Positions 11,216 through 22,315 of a stretch of DNA of 64,000 nt are shown here, piece after piece; the stretch's first letter is position 1; each line of letters begins with the position of its first letter. The DNA lies in assembly GCA_031002005.1 (NCBI GenBank), contig CM061919.1, positions 220,222,739 through 220,286,738 of the forward strand, given 5' to 3'. The DNA is from Vandiemenella viatica (taxonomy: Eukaryota > Arthropoda > Insecta > Orthoptera > Morabidae). A program made the translations under genes and the position numbers. The notes beneath the pieces were generated by a model. That model worked only from the letters and a program-made list of their open reading frames with translations. It was not told the DNA's origin and searched no databases.

Positions 11216-11559
11216 CAATCTACGAATCTTTCCAATAGTTATAACCCAATAATTAAAAGCTGATGCACGAATAATGATCGCCTGGAATCGATGTGGAAAA
11301 TATTCGAAAAAGGAACTACTACTCGTCTAATGTGGAACATTTTCAATTCATGCATCAAATTATGGTAGGACACCATTATCACCGTCGCGTATTGCTCGTA
11401 GATACGAGTTAGTTTTTATTTTAAAACTGTTCTCTGCGCTCGTTGCGATATAGAGGCGATGAGAAGAAGCATTTTGAACTGAAGTCGATGAGACTATGTC
11501 TTTAAAAACAAAGCTGGTGTAAAAGACGCTCAAGTTTGAGTTAATTAACTAAAATGGTA

Positions 11560-11745
11560 GCTAGTTGGTAATGTGAGGGAAGGCCAGATGGAGCAAATTG
11601 GAATGCATAATCCTGAATAGAAAGAGAAGAAAGGAAAGACAGAGAAGAAGAGCTAAAGAATCGCCTGAGATCTTCATGGCAAACGATTGCAGGGAACAGA
11701 GACCAGTGGAAGGAAACGAAAGAGGTCTTTTAGCTATTTGGTAAT
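11560..11745 (+). pseudogene. possible LINE C-terminal remnant
   Basis: One plus frame reads EELKNRLRSSWQTIAGNRDQ then WKETKEVF, like the SWxxIAxxRxxWK close of several insect LINE ORF2 proteins. Short, purine-rich and with stops around it, so the call is tentative. Confidence 0.35.
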
Positions 11746-11759
11746 AGTGAGGACACTGT

Positions 11760-13050
11760 TTTACTTACAATTTCAGGGATGTAATGAACCCTGTTATCAG
11801 TGTATGGCGGCATTAAGGTGTCAAGGAGACAACGAAAGTGGTGAGTAATCCTCTGTTTGTTTTGTGACTGATGTTTGTGCGGAAAACAAATGGGTTGGAC
11901 TGTGTTATCGTACTGCCTGTCACACAGGTATCTGTACGTAAAGCAATAATAATAATACAGATTTTATTGTATATCTGAACTATAGCTTAATAATGCATAT
12001 AATAATTTGTACTACTACAGAGATATTATCACTGCTGTTATTAAAATCTTAGATTAACAACAGCTACCTGGAAAAAAGAAGTTTAGTTTCCTTTTCAATG
12101 TCATCTTGCAATATATTAGTATATCCTTTTATAATTTTATATTATGTTATATATTACCGAAAATATCCAATTCATTTTTACTCAAGTAATATTTTTATAA
12201 GTTCCACACAAAGATTATTTTATGGACTAGTTTTGCGAAATGAATATTATGTTTTTATTTTGTACCGTACAAATGAATGAATTTGATGTTTCCTGAGGCG
12301 GTTAATATTCCGAACTGTTTTAAAAATACCTGAATGATGGGTTAGTGTTAATCTCACACATGCAATTCTTTCTTTAAGTTTTTTTCGTCTGTGACAGACA
12401 ATTAGCAAATATAATTACAATTTTTTAATAAAAAAATAATGCGAGTGCGCATAGTTGACCGATTTATCCAGGCTAAAAGTCAGTTGCAGGTGTTTATATA
12501 ACTAATTAGGTCATATAGTACTTGGACGAAGACCCCATATTGGATTACGATCCAATTTTGTTTCTACATCTTTCCTCAACTGAATCAATTAGATAGACTA
12601 GATGGCAGGAAAAAAAGGTTATCAATCTTGACAATAGACAGTGATCCCATCAGCGATCTAAGAAATATGAAATTCCATGAATAAATGTTTACTATTATTA
12701 AAGGATATGTCTATTACTTCTTTTTATACATTTATTTATCCAGCATATTGTAGAGAATAGGCCTAAGTCTTTCAAAAAGCGCTCCACCGCAATATAAATT
12801 ACGTAAACTAGCAAACTTTTTAGAAACTTGGTTCACATTACATATTCAACACAAATGTAGCAAGGAAGTTACAGATAATACATCAAAGATCCATTTTCAG
12901 GCAACATACCAAGAAATGAAATCTGAAGCAACTGAATTCTGACAATGAGCGAAGATGACCTCAGTTGCTGAAACAGCTGAGGTCTTTCGATATGCCTATC
13001 ACGTATGATAGCGGTTCCGTCGTGTTCTAATAATTAAGCAAATGAGTAGA
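11760..13050. other. no gene recognised
   Basis: AT-rich DNA. A 24-bp hairpin, CCTCAGTTG facing CAGCTGAGG, lies at about 12959-12982, some 75 bp before tRNA-Gln(TTG). It may be chance. Confidence 0.35.
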
Positions 13051-13056
13051 CGAACT

Positions 13057-13128
13057 GGTCCCATGGTGTAATGGTTAGCACTCTGGACTTTGAATCCAAC
13101 GATCCGAGTTCAAATCTCGGTGGGACCT
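13057..13128 (+). tRNA. tRNA-Gln (TTG)
   Basis: A 72-nt cloverleaf nearly identical to 8937-9008. It differs by three transitions: one makes the anticodon TTG (13090-13092), one changes the 3' side of the anticodon stem to TCCAA, leaving a C-A mismatch at the first pair, and one is in the T loop. The T stem and acceptor stem are perfect. A T5 run follows at about 13134. It reads CAA codons. Probably functional, though the stem mismatch is a caution. Confidence 0.93.
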
Positions 13129-13179
13129 AATCATTTTTATCACTTAATCAAACACTAATTTGTCGATACATTGTCAATA

Positions 13180-13535
13180 TATATACGATTTACGAAGTAA
13201 CTTAGCAGTTCTATGTATATTATATACAGTTCTCATGAATTATTTGAGTTCTCAATTTATTTTTAACAAGGTTCATACTGTTAAACGTTGGTGTCGAGCC
13301 AAAGATACTAAGAACACCAAACGCAAACTTTTTCAACTCATTGTATGAATCCGACAGACTCTTCCAAGTACTAACGGTAGTATCGTCTGGTTTTTTCTTT
13401 TTTTTTGTAATTTTTTTAGAACAGTTAACATGCTTGACACCAAAGTGCATTTTTTCTTTCTATATTCTAAATTGCTATCGTCGGTAAAGATGTATAAAAA
13501 AATGCAGCTCCCGAACGGCGGTTTGCCGACCCCTG
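13180..13535 (-). mobile_element. hAT transposon remnant (5' end joined to transposase C-terminus)
   Basis: On the minus strand it begins at 13535 with CAGGGGTCGGCAAACC, a classical hAT terminal repeat. It soon reads KKFAFGVLSIFGSTPTFNSM and NLVKNKLRTQI, the C-terminal dimerisation segment of hAT transposases (usual form FGSTYxCExxFSxMNxxKNKxRSxL). The catalytic core is missing between them, so this is an internally deleted copy. The first cysteine/glutamate pair of the motif is also lost. The opposite terminal repeat was not found. Confidence 0.75.
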
Positions 13536-14132
13536 CTATAGTACAAAGGAAATATAAGTATTTTTTAACAAAAAAGAAAACAGATTTCAACAAATCTTCC
13601 TTGCTAGCAATTTTTTTAAATTCTTTTCATTCTTAATGTATTAGTCATTAGTTGTGTTATTGGTATCTATTGTAAAGAGCATAATTATCGACTCATTACA
13701 TTTTGTTTAAATAAAAATGTGACGCGAAAGCAGAAATCTTTGGCTGGTGGACTGGCAGATTCCTCTCCTTTTCATGTGAAGCATCCCATAAATAATTTTG
13801 ACAGTGGACAAGGGATGCTTCACACAATAGACAGGACGTTCCTATTCATTTGGCTCGCCTGCGTCAAGAAGATAACAGCGGGAGGCAGGTCGTTGTTCTG
13901 GATATAGTCAGTGACTTTGGAATGTGTGGAAGGGGAGACAGACGCCAAGTTTTGGCGCGGAGAGAGCCGATTGCAGGGTATGAAGCGGGCCAAAAGTTTG
14001 AAATGTGCAAATAAGAACTAGATTCGAAATAACAGCAGCCATTGAGATTTTTTCTCTACGTTTACTGGTTTCGGCGGGTCTTGGAGAGACGTCGACGAGG
14101 TAGTCCGGGGTGGCTGGCAGGTTGAAGCCAGG
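13536..14132. other. no gene recognised; moderately GC-rich
   Basis: Contains a 62-codon plus ORF (13719-13907) without known motifs. The DNA around 13900-14130 is richer in GC than its surroundings and is the target of the Transib-like insertion. Confidence 0.3.
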
Positions 14133-14858
14133 TGCCGCACAGTGGGCCAGAATGTTGAAAACGTGGCCAAAAAGGAAAAAAAAAAAGTTTCTGAATGGGA
14201 ATTTTCGACTATCAGGTTGGCTACAGTAATGTTCGAACTACTAAATACCGATTGTTTGGACGATCAATTGTTCATTTCCTCCTTTATATTTCATGTCAAA
14301 GTCGGCACTTCTTTGCTAGCGGTGCATGTAGCCGACCAGGCTACAAAATACTCTTGTCGTTAAAGATAAATATTTGTGTTCTGTGTAAGTGAGACGAATA
14401 TTTTAAATATGGACTGTGTTCCAGGAAGTATGTACTAATTAAAATACATTTATGTAATTATTAAATCATTAATTACATATATTTTTTAAAATTAACTTAA
14501 TACCGGAAAATGCGGTAGAAAATTTTAAAATGTGCTTAAAAAATAGAGATAAGTTACGAATTCCACGATATTCCGCTTTCTTTTGCACCGTGTCCGCAAG
14601 TATATACTATTACCTTAATAAATTAACCTTCGAATCCACCTACTAGTACCAACTCCGGCTTTGAACAACTTTTTAAGGGACGCTTGCAAAATGTTTCCTT
14701 TTTCAAAAAAATAAAATTATTAATGTTAAGTTAATTTTTTCATTAAAAATTATGAAAAATTACATTATTTTTTAAAACACAAATATTCTACATACTTTGT
14801 GGAATTACTTTTTAACGTATTCAAACATGTGTTAAGAAATAAGTATTAAATAAATTAA

Positions 14859-15206
14859 TCATTATATGAACTGTCGGAGTATGCTCAAGAATCAACCAAT
14901 AAGTTGATAAAGCAATATCGCATAGGCTTTTCACGAAAGTTTTACGGACTTAAGAGTATCGAAAACGTGTTCAGGAGATTGTTAGCAGCCACAGACTTCA
15001 ACATTTCTTCTCTGCGCAAATCATTAAACAAACTGAAGAGTTTGTCGTCAGAAGCCGTTGCCCTCTTAGTTCCTATGCCGGAAGATTATGAAGATTCCGA
15101 TGTAGATGATGAGGAAACAGTCTTTGAAGATGATGACGATTCAGCTGAGGATGCAGAAGAGGTAGATAATGAAGATAAAAAAGAAGAAGAAAACAACAAC
15201 TTTTAA
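14859..15206 (+). pseudogene. Transib/RAG1-like transposase, C-terminal fragment with catalytic Glu region
   Basis: An open frame of 115 codons ending in TAA, entered from an in-frame stop just upstream, so it has no own start. Its first third reads YELSEYAQESTNKLIKQYR then GFSRKF, and later LLAATDFNISSLRKS. The pattern E-x2-NK followed by R-rich helices and a xLLxxSDxxxSxxR-like block corresponds to the segment around the third catalytic acidic residue (Glu962 in vertebrate RAG1) and just after it in Transib transposases. The candidate glutamate is at 14889-14891. A strongly acidic tail (DYEDSDVDDEE and more) closes the protein. The two catalytic aspartates and all N-terminal domains are absent. 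The match is from memory of the family and was not computed. Confidence 0.65.
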
Positions 15207-15410
15207 TTATAGTCACAAACAATTTACTAACCGAATAACTGTAATTGAAATAAAATTCTTTTTTTGTAATATTTTATACTATCTTCTATCCTCTATTTGG
15301 TACTTTTCTCGAGCTTTCCATTTTTTTTAGCTTATATTTTTAACCATTAACTTTAACAACCTCTAAATATTGACTTTAATATAAATAAGAAGAATTTTAC
15401 CAATTTTTCC

Positions 15411-15750
15411 CGCCATCTTAGATACACCATTTTGTTTTGTTTTTTAATATTTGAAGTCATAATCTTCATCATCAATCTCGATAAATCCCAAAAAATTACT
15501 TTTATTTAAATCAAAGGACTTTTATCAATATTTGTCCGCCATATTGGACCCGCCATTTTCTTTTTTCACTTTTTGATAACATATTCTTAATCACCTTTAC
15601 GTACTAACTTTGGTACAAATTGAACAACTCTAGCAACCTCGATAATTCCACAAAAATTCCTTTTATACAAATAAAATGACTTTTAGCAATATTTGTCCGC
15701 CATCTTGGATCCGCCATTTTATTTTTCACTTTTTGACATTATATTGTTAA
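15411..15750. repeat. subterminal repeats with CCGCCAT motifs in the Transib-like element
   Basis: Three related units begin at 15411, 15537 and 15698 with CGCCATCTTAGATACACCAT, CGCCATATTGGACCCGCCAT and CGCCATCTTGGATCCGCCAT. Each is followed by TTT-rich sequence and parts of a shared AACTTTGGT(A/G)CAAATTGAACAAC block. CCGCCATNTTG is the core recognised by YY1/Pleiohomeotic proteins. The units could be transposase-binding or regulatory subterminal repeats. Confidence 0.55.
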
Positions 15751-15849
15751 TCAGCAACTTCGATAACCATTACATACTAACTTTGGTGCAAATTGAACAA
15801 CTTTTTATATTTTGGCCAGCTTTTTGCGATTCTGGCCCACTGTGTGCCG

Positions 15850-18370
15850 GTGAGGCATTAGCGCCTTTCCCTGGTGATAAAAGTACTGTAGAGTACTCCG
15901 GCCCTGGTGAATGTGTTGGCCGCAACTCCAGTGCCTGAGGTTTCTTATATGAGATACCGACACGTACTGTATGTCGCCATGTCAACGTAAGGCGTTGACG
16001 GCTTGTGTCTATATTTCTACGTCGCACATTAATAGTGCAGTGAATTGTTCGGTCTACAGTGCGAGGTGTCATTGTGGACCATTGATGACGTTGATCGTCA
16101 CGCTAACAGTAGTGGAGTGATCGTCGCATAAAACGGTAATATACGACGTGTAATATTTCGATTGCATTGCCTCATTTCAATCGAACTGAACATGCCCTGG
16201 CAGGTAACCCTGTTCCTTTGTAAGATTGAAGAGGACAGGCAAAAATAATATTATAGATAGTCTGTGAGGTGGCTCCACAGTCACAATTAACAGATCTGAC
16301 CCACCCTCATTTGTGTAGCAAGCAATCGCATCTGCCTTGCCCTGTTCGAACGAATTGAATAAAAACGATGAATACTTTTATCTGCTAAGCGTGTACTGTA
16401 TACGAATTATGAGTTGAAGAGATGTGGTTTCGGCTCAAGGTTACAACATATTCGGCTGCTTGGTAATTCTTCTTGACGAGTGGGCTTTGATGCATTCAAT
16501 CAATGCGGCTGCCGCTCCCTTGCAACAGGTTGCTGATCAATAGAACAAAGAAAACAGCTTCTCGGTACTCAAAAGAACTAAAAAATCAACCTGTATGGAA
16601 TCCACTCTGAAGAAATGCACCAGCCCACTGTATCAAAAACAAAGTGACAACGTTTTTGTAAGTAAAGCTGTATGCTATGGCTGACTACTGTCTTGATATC
16701 TAGATTATTTTACTTTACTTCTGTCAGTTCAATTTCAGTGTGTTGCAAAAACGATGTACGGGTCAAAGGAGCACACTTGAGTGACTCTGCCACTCCGAAC
16801 AAAAGAAGAAGTGAAACTTTCACGCAGCGGTTTCTCACGTTCACTTCCTATCTCACCAGTCAAATGCCAGTATTTCGTTTCGTATGGAGCAACACTCTCG
16901 TATGTCTTGCGAGGATCAATTCTGCTCGCTAGAACTAACATTTCTTTGTCACGACGTCAGGTCTCAGCAGCAACGTGACTTTCTTCCGCTAAGGCATAGT
17001 ATGCAAGCAGTGTTTACTTGAAAATAAGAGGGACTGTGGACGATTATTAGTGGAAAATTTTTTCAGAAATAATTAAAAATAACTGTTTCTGAATACTTGT
17101 CTTCTAGATGCGGACAGATTATAGGATTGTCTGCAGTATGTTTATGTAAACAGCCAACAAACTCACGATGAGTAATGGTCCATGTGTAACTTTTCCACTG
17201 AGCTATTAACCTGCCACAGCAGAAAATTTGATGAGGAGCGATTCTCAAGGATTTGAAAGATTAAAACTTACAATGTCTAACCTGATTACAGTTTTTCCGT
17301 GATTAATAAATAGTTTCCCCTTTCTGCCTTCAACTAAGACATTTCAAAAGTGGAATAAAATTTTAAATACAATAATTCATGATCGCAAAGAGCAACACAC
17401 ACACTATCCACTTCTTACGGAAATATTCCTAAAAACATATTTTTTTTTTGTTTTTTTTTTTTTGTTTAAATGTGTTTTGGTACCGATTTCTGTTAACTGT
17501 TTATATTTGATTCAAAGTATTTACTGGTTACTAAGCGCTAAGTTTTCAACATTTTAGTTCATTACCAAATACGAGTATCAAATGATATTAATCAATATTC
17601 TCACTAATTTTAAGTCTTTGTTTACATCTAGAAAGAAAAACAAATGCCAGAACCACCAATTTTTTCTCTTTTCACCCACTCTTGGGTAGATCGTTTTTGT
17701 ATAACTACTTTAACACAAGTGCTCAATCATATTTTTCAATATTTCTGTGTTTAACAGTTTATGACTTCTCCCGTCACACAGATATTATTTTATACTATTT
17801 TTCAGTTTTTCAGTGTATCGTACAAGAATTCTGCAACTAAGACACAGAAAAATTATAGTTTTCTTACAATAACAAATTAACTACCATTTTTGTTTGAATC
17901 GTTTTTGTAGCTTGGCGCACGACAGTTTTGCTTTGAGAAAATCGTTACAATTTTTCTACGTTATTTAATCACAGTTTCCAATCAAAAAATTAAGCAATCA
18001 CATTTCCACATGAGGCAATTAGAGGTCATTTCGAACGAAAAAAGATAACTGATCTGTATCCTAATTTTAGAATTCTAGTACGAAGAAACATCGAAGAATG
18101 GAATAGTAATGACTATATCTGATTGGAAAAGCTGTGTGCTCAAATTAAATACTAGGAAGGAAACAATTAATAGAAGAAAACCTAAAAAAAAATCTTCGGG
18201 GAAGAAAGTCTGTCTATGTAAAACATTGATTCGGGATTAAGGAAGAATTTTTTTAAAAAAAATTATGTCTGGAGCACTATTTGAAGATTAAACATAGATA
18301 ACAGGTTGGGCAGGAAGAAAAAGATCAGAAGCATTGCTGAGAATTGAATAGGCTGATCAAATACGGATTG
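15850..18370. other. no gene recognised
   Basis: Mixed composition. 16672-16932 (+) is an 86-codon ORF without known motifs. 17400-18300 is very AT-rich with T tracts at 17440-17462. Confidence 0.35.
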
Positions 18371-18377
18371 AGGACGA

Positions 18378-18640
18378 GTAGATGACGTTTCACATTGGTT
18401 GTAAAGAGAGTTTATCTTTTCCTCTCATAATGCGACCACAATAAGCTACTTTTAGATTTATAATGATGGCAACTAACTTACGTTCCGTTTTAGCTCTTCG
18501 GAAAACCTCTGCCTTGGAAATTTTGAAAATAGAAGACGTCTTCAGCATCTTTCTTATGGTCCATATCTCGAATGAATCCAGCATGTTTATACCGGTAACA
18601 TTAAATTTTAAGCAATACAGAAGAACAGCCCACATATAAT
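18378..18640 (-). pseudogene. LINE ORF2 C-terminal fragment
   Basis: The minus strand reads MLDSFEIWTIRKMLKTS then RRAKTERKLVAIIINLK and YCGRIMRGKDKL. This is the RLDAFExWxxRRMLKIxW ... LGHIxR pattern of non-LTR retrotransposon thumb/C-terminal regions. 81 codons are open. No palm domain and no downstream tail were recognised. Confidence 0.75.
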
Positions 18641-19213
18641 ATTTAAATTATTCTATGTCGCAGAATGATATACAGTTTACTTTTCAATTGTTTCTAGCAA
18701 CAAAATAATGAAATAGCCATCAGCTTTATTTGTAAGGATTCCGGAAGCAACCATGTCAGTTCGCTGTGTGTCCTACAAACTAAACCTGATGGCCCACGTG
18801 ATTGGTCACCAACGGTGCTGTGTGTCATAGCGGGATTTCTTGTTAATTGTCTGAGCCGGATGAACACCACTGTATTTATAGAAGCAGAAACAAGTCTAAG
18901 GGACACTTTAGTACGGAAGTGATGAAATCACTGCGTATCGCTGGTGGCTAGAAAGCGACGACTTGAGTGTTAATGAGCTCGTTAACAAGTCGCGTTTTCA
19001 CCCCTCACCGCGCGCCTTGCAGTTATACCGCCAGCACGACGAATTCACCAGTTCTGCTCACGTAACATTCTTTATGCAGTATTGCAGCATGAGTTATTTG
19101 TATCACCTTTGAGATAAGGCTTCAGTTTCACTCATTTACAATAGTGCTATGTTTTTTTATTCCATTCCCGTCCAATTTTACTACGTTTACTGAGAAACCA
19201 AGTACTTATCTGT
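18641..19213. other. no gene recognised; GC-richer segment
   Basis: 18720-19080 is more GC-rich than its surroundings and has a 70-codon minus ORF without recognisable domains. Confidence 0.3.
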
Positions 19214-19430
19214 AGCTTCGAAGTACTGTACGTTTTAGCTTGTGGCTTTACGTCATTAGGGGCGACACTAGGGGCAAGGAACGGGAAGCAATTCGACCAC
19301 GGCCTTTTTGAACGAACAATCACGGCTTCTCCTGGAGTGATTTCAGTAGACCATGGAAAGGCGAAACATGGATTACCGAACGGGGATTCGATCCCACGTC
19401 CTCCCGAATGCGATGCCAGAACTTCAACAA
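19214..19430 (-). mobile_element. SINE-A copy (old)
   Basis: Minus strand: CGCATTCGGGAGGACGTGGG, GATCGAATCCCCGTTCGG (B-box), a body with CACTCCAGGAGAAGCCGTGA, ending in GTAAAGCCACAAGC. Several substitutions and no clear target-site duplication. The GTAAAGCC(A/T)AA 3' end marks a second SINE-A subfamily also seen at 22975 and 44420. Confidence 0.8.
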
Positions 19431-19494
19431 TCATTCATGATCATCGGTCCCTAATTTCTGCCACAAAATAGATTTAGAACTTAAAGTAAAACCA

Positions 19495-19695
19495 ATTCTC
19501 CAAACTGTACAAAATTATAGAACATCTTGGACAGAACATGTACTGAGGATGAAGACGGACCGGATTCCACGGAAAATTCTCAAATACCATCCCAGAGGCA
19601 GGAGAGATGTAGGGAGACCACCAAGAAGATGGATTGAGACCGTAACAGGCCACCAGGCCTAATACCGGACAGGAAGAAGAAGAAGAAGAAATAGA
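19495..19695 (+). pseudogene. LINE ORF2 C-terminus with (AGA)n tail
   Basis: One plus frame reads YRTSWTEHVLRMKTDRIPRK and ILKYHPRGRRDVGRPPRRW, ending near YRTGRRRRR, encoded by an (AGA)n run at 19670-19692. This is the WxxHxxRMxxxRIPKxxLxY-PxGRRxxGRPxxRW end of a non-LTR retrotransposon whose 3' terminus is a short tandem repeat. Confidence 0.85.
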
Positions 19696-20312
19696 TTTAG
19701 GTTTACAACCCCACCAACCAAGGATTTACAGATTGAGTCGTATGGAAGACTCCAACTTGATTCAAATCGGGTCACTTTCACAGGAATTTTCACAATTTAT
19801 ACAAATCACGTTACGAAAAACTAAAGGAGCGATTTGGTAATGAGGAGAGTATAAAACCGGAGGAATGTTTTGCTGGTACTAGACAGACTAATAAGAGACG
19901 AAGGTTGGACGGAATCTGTCATTTTGCGACCAGTCACATTAGATTAATATTCATTGCACCCATTCACTTAAAAACCGATTGCGTACATATAACTCTCTTT
20001 GTTTGTGGCAAAATATTTGCTCATAAGGATAAAGATCCTCAACACTATAAGTTTTTCATTTGTTTCCACATACAATTTTTAAGGTCACTTTTTATTAAAA
20101 CAAACATTGTAGAGGGATGGTTCTATTTAGAACTACACAGCTATCAGGTGACAGCATTCTGAACTTTTTTTATGGGTATTAGTTGGATATTTAACCTTCC
20201 CATGGAATAATTACCTGTAACCTGACTGAATAGGGATTTTGAAGTCTCAAGCATTAAGATCTGCTGAAGGTTATTTGTCTAATAGAGTACTAATTTCAAA
20301 AATCTTTTTTGT
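19696..20312. other. no gene recognised
   Basis: An 85-codon plus ORF (19905-20162) is open but carries no known motif. AT-rich. Confidence 0.3.
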
Positions 20313-20545
20313 CGTTTCTGGCTTTACGCCTCGTCGACGCTGAGGTAACTAGAGGCGGTATATGACTGGGTGCAAGGAACGGGAAGGAATTCAACAATCG
20401 CCTTTTGAAGGAACCATCCCGGCATCCGCCTGGAGCTATTTGGGAAAACCATGGAAAACCAAATCTGGATGGCTGGGCGGGGATTAGAACCAGTGTCCTC
20501 CCGAATAAGGGACCAGAGCGTTACCGCTCATCAACCACGCACAGT
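20313..20545 (-). mobile_element. SINE-A copy
   Basis: Minus copy with head CGGGAGGACACTGGTTCTAA and a body with the CCAGGCGGATGCCGGG and CGATTGTTGAATTCCTTCCC blocks, ending GACGAGGCGTAAAGCCAGAA. No clear duplication. Confidence 0.85.
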
Positions 20546-20677
20546 TTGGAAAATCGAATTAGTCCTAGGAAGTCAAGAGCACAGCCAGAAATCGATAATT
20601 TGAGGTAATCATAAAACGTGTTACAGTTCTGACTAGTAATTTTTCTCATTACATTTTAAAAATGAACTGATTTTCTA

Positions 20678-20832
20678 TCTTTAGTGCCCGGAGGAAACTA
20701 GGGGCAAGGAATAAGAACGGGAAATTTTGGGGAACTATGGGAAACCAAAATGTTGAGGGCCGGACCAGGGATCGAACTTGCGGACTTCAGATTGTCTGGC
20801 CCTTGCATTAACCGCTCACCCTTAAGGTTCGG
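20678..20832 (-). mobile_element. SINE-A copy, heavily diverged
   Basis: Recognised by GGGGCAAGGAATAAGAACGG, TGGGAAACCAAAATG and a head-like ACCGCTCACC block on plus. The central domain is mostly deleted, making it shorter than other copies. It lies only about 130 bp from the previous copy. Confidence 0.6.
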
Positions 20833-22035
20833 TGTGGACAAAAGTGAATTTCACAGCGTTAATGATTGGAATTTTACTTTGAAAAGCAAACTAGTTAACA
20901 AACTAAGAAATTGGTTTTGCTTTTAAAAGGTGTGCGATAAAAAATTCGAAGGTAAACGTTAATAAGAAACAACAGTCGATAAAGCCTTATCTGAGTGTGG
21001 TCATTCAACCAACAATCCCCAGAAATTATTAACAAAAAGTATCGCTAACATTAAACCGACAGATTACATTATGAAGATTTTTTATTTGGAATTCACTACT
21101 TGCCATTGAAACAAACGGATCCAAAGCGTTATTTATTTGTGTTATCAGAATAATATAACTGAAGCTTTTGGTATGAAATCCTAGGCTGTTGCAGCATAGC
21201 ACTCGATCATCGGCTCGAGTCTTTCTTGGGGAATAGGGCGATTCTTTCCAGAGGGTTATGTTGCCCTTATGTTGTCAGTTATGACGTCCATACTAATACT
21301 AGAGAAAACATGATCTGAACAGTCAAGTAATGACCAGTTGGCACTCTGAGGAGCTTGCCGTAAAACGGGAAAGTTACGTAAAAGAGTTTAGACGAATATG
21401 GAAGAACAATCCTTCTAGTGTGCGGATGCTCATGGTGGAGTAAATCGAAAATTGCGATAAAAAAAACAACACCCTAAGTTATTTCAGCATGCTCGTTAGC
21501 CTTGGATTTATCATTGGTGTAGACAAGTACGTGACGAGACTATGGAACTAGCACTGAAAAATAAAGGACACAGTTGTGCCTTATATCTTCGTGCTGGCAA
21601 TATTACAAACTTCCACTTATTTTCGTGATTATGAAATTTCACGTTCTGTATCAGTAACCAAATTTAGTAATCAATCATATCGCGCTTACTGTCGTTAGCT
21701 GTTCGAGTCAAATAATGGATCTCCGTTCTCTTCCGACCCACCATCCGTCATTCATCCGCCTGTTGATTGTTGATTATCAGCAAGCGCTTTATAGAGGATG
21801 CAGCTAACAACAGCATACACAAATACTTTTCCATTGGAGGGATTACATCGCAAAAATTGGAGTCTTATGGTTGATTTTTTTTCAACAACAAGTTTCCCAT
21901 GTCGTGTGATCCTAGTTGTTGACTGTAGACACGGTTTTGTTTATAAAAATGGGATGTGCTAGTGTTAACTAAATAGTGGCAGCCGCCACCTAACATTTAG
22001 GTTGAATTCGCGTTCATTTTCTGATGTACCATTTA
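20833..22035. other. no feature recognised
   Basis: AT-rich to neutral DNA. No credible ORF, splice-flanked block or repeat family. Confidence 0.35.
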
Positions 22036-22039
22036 TAAA

Positions 22040-22315
22040 ATAAAAAATTACTGGCTGTGTACTGATCCTCCGATCCGTGTGTGGCGTCGAAACAGCGGTA
22101 ATCAGACATACCGAGAGCGTGACCTTGTGACAGTTGCGTCACGAGGCGGGGGTGTTGAGTGTCTCCGCAAGTCAGCGCCTTGACCCCAAAGCGAGCGACC
22201 GCAAGTGCCACAGCGTGATGAGCGACAGCCCACTGCCCTCCAAACCAGCACAAATCCTGAGCGAGCTTCTGCAGCCAGCGTGCAGTGGAAACCACTGAGT
22301 CAGTAACATGATCAT
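22040..22315. promoter_or_regulatory. CpG-rich patch with minus-strand ORF
   Basis: A GC- and CpG-rich island of about 270 bp with a 106-codon minus ORF (22014-22334) of no known family. It could be an exon or promoter of an unseen gene, or a GC-rich repeat. Confidence 0.2.

Larger units (their letters stand above)
14138..15844 (+). mobile_element. Transib-like DNA transposon with RSS-like ends
   Basis: A 1707-bp element. Both ends start CACAGTGGGCCAGAAT reading inward, and a perfect GC-rich 5-bp duplication TGCCG flanks it (14133-14137 and 15845-15849). CACAGTG is the recombination-signal heptamer consensus, and 22 bp further in both ends have CCAAAA (left CCAAAAAGG, right CCAAAATAT), resembling the ACAAAAACC nonamer. 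Transib elements are known for 5-bp GC-rich duplications and CACWRTG termini. Inside, the 3' end of a Transib/RAG1-type transposase remains (14859-15206). Autonomous Transibs are about 3 kb or longer, so this copy is internally deleted and would need a transposase in trans. Confidence 0.82.
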
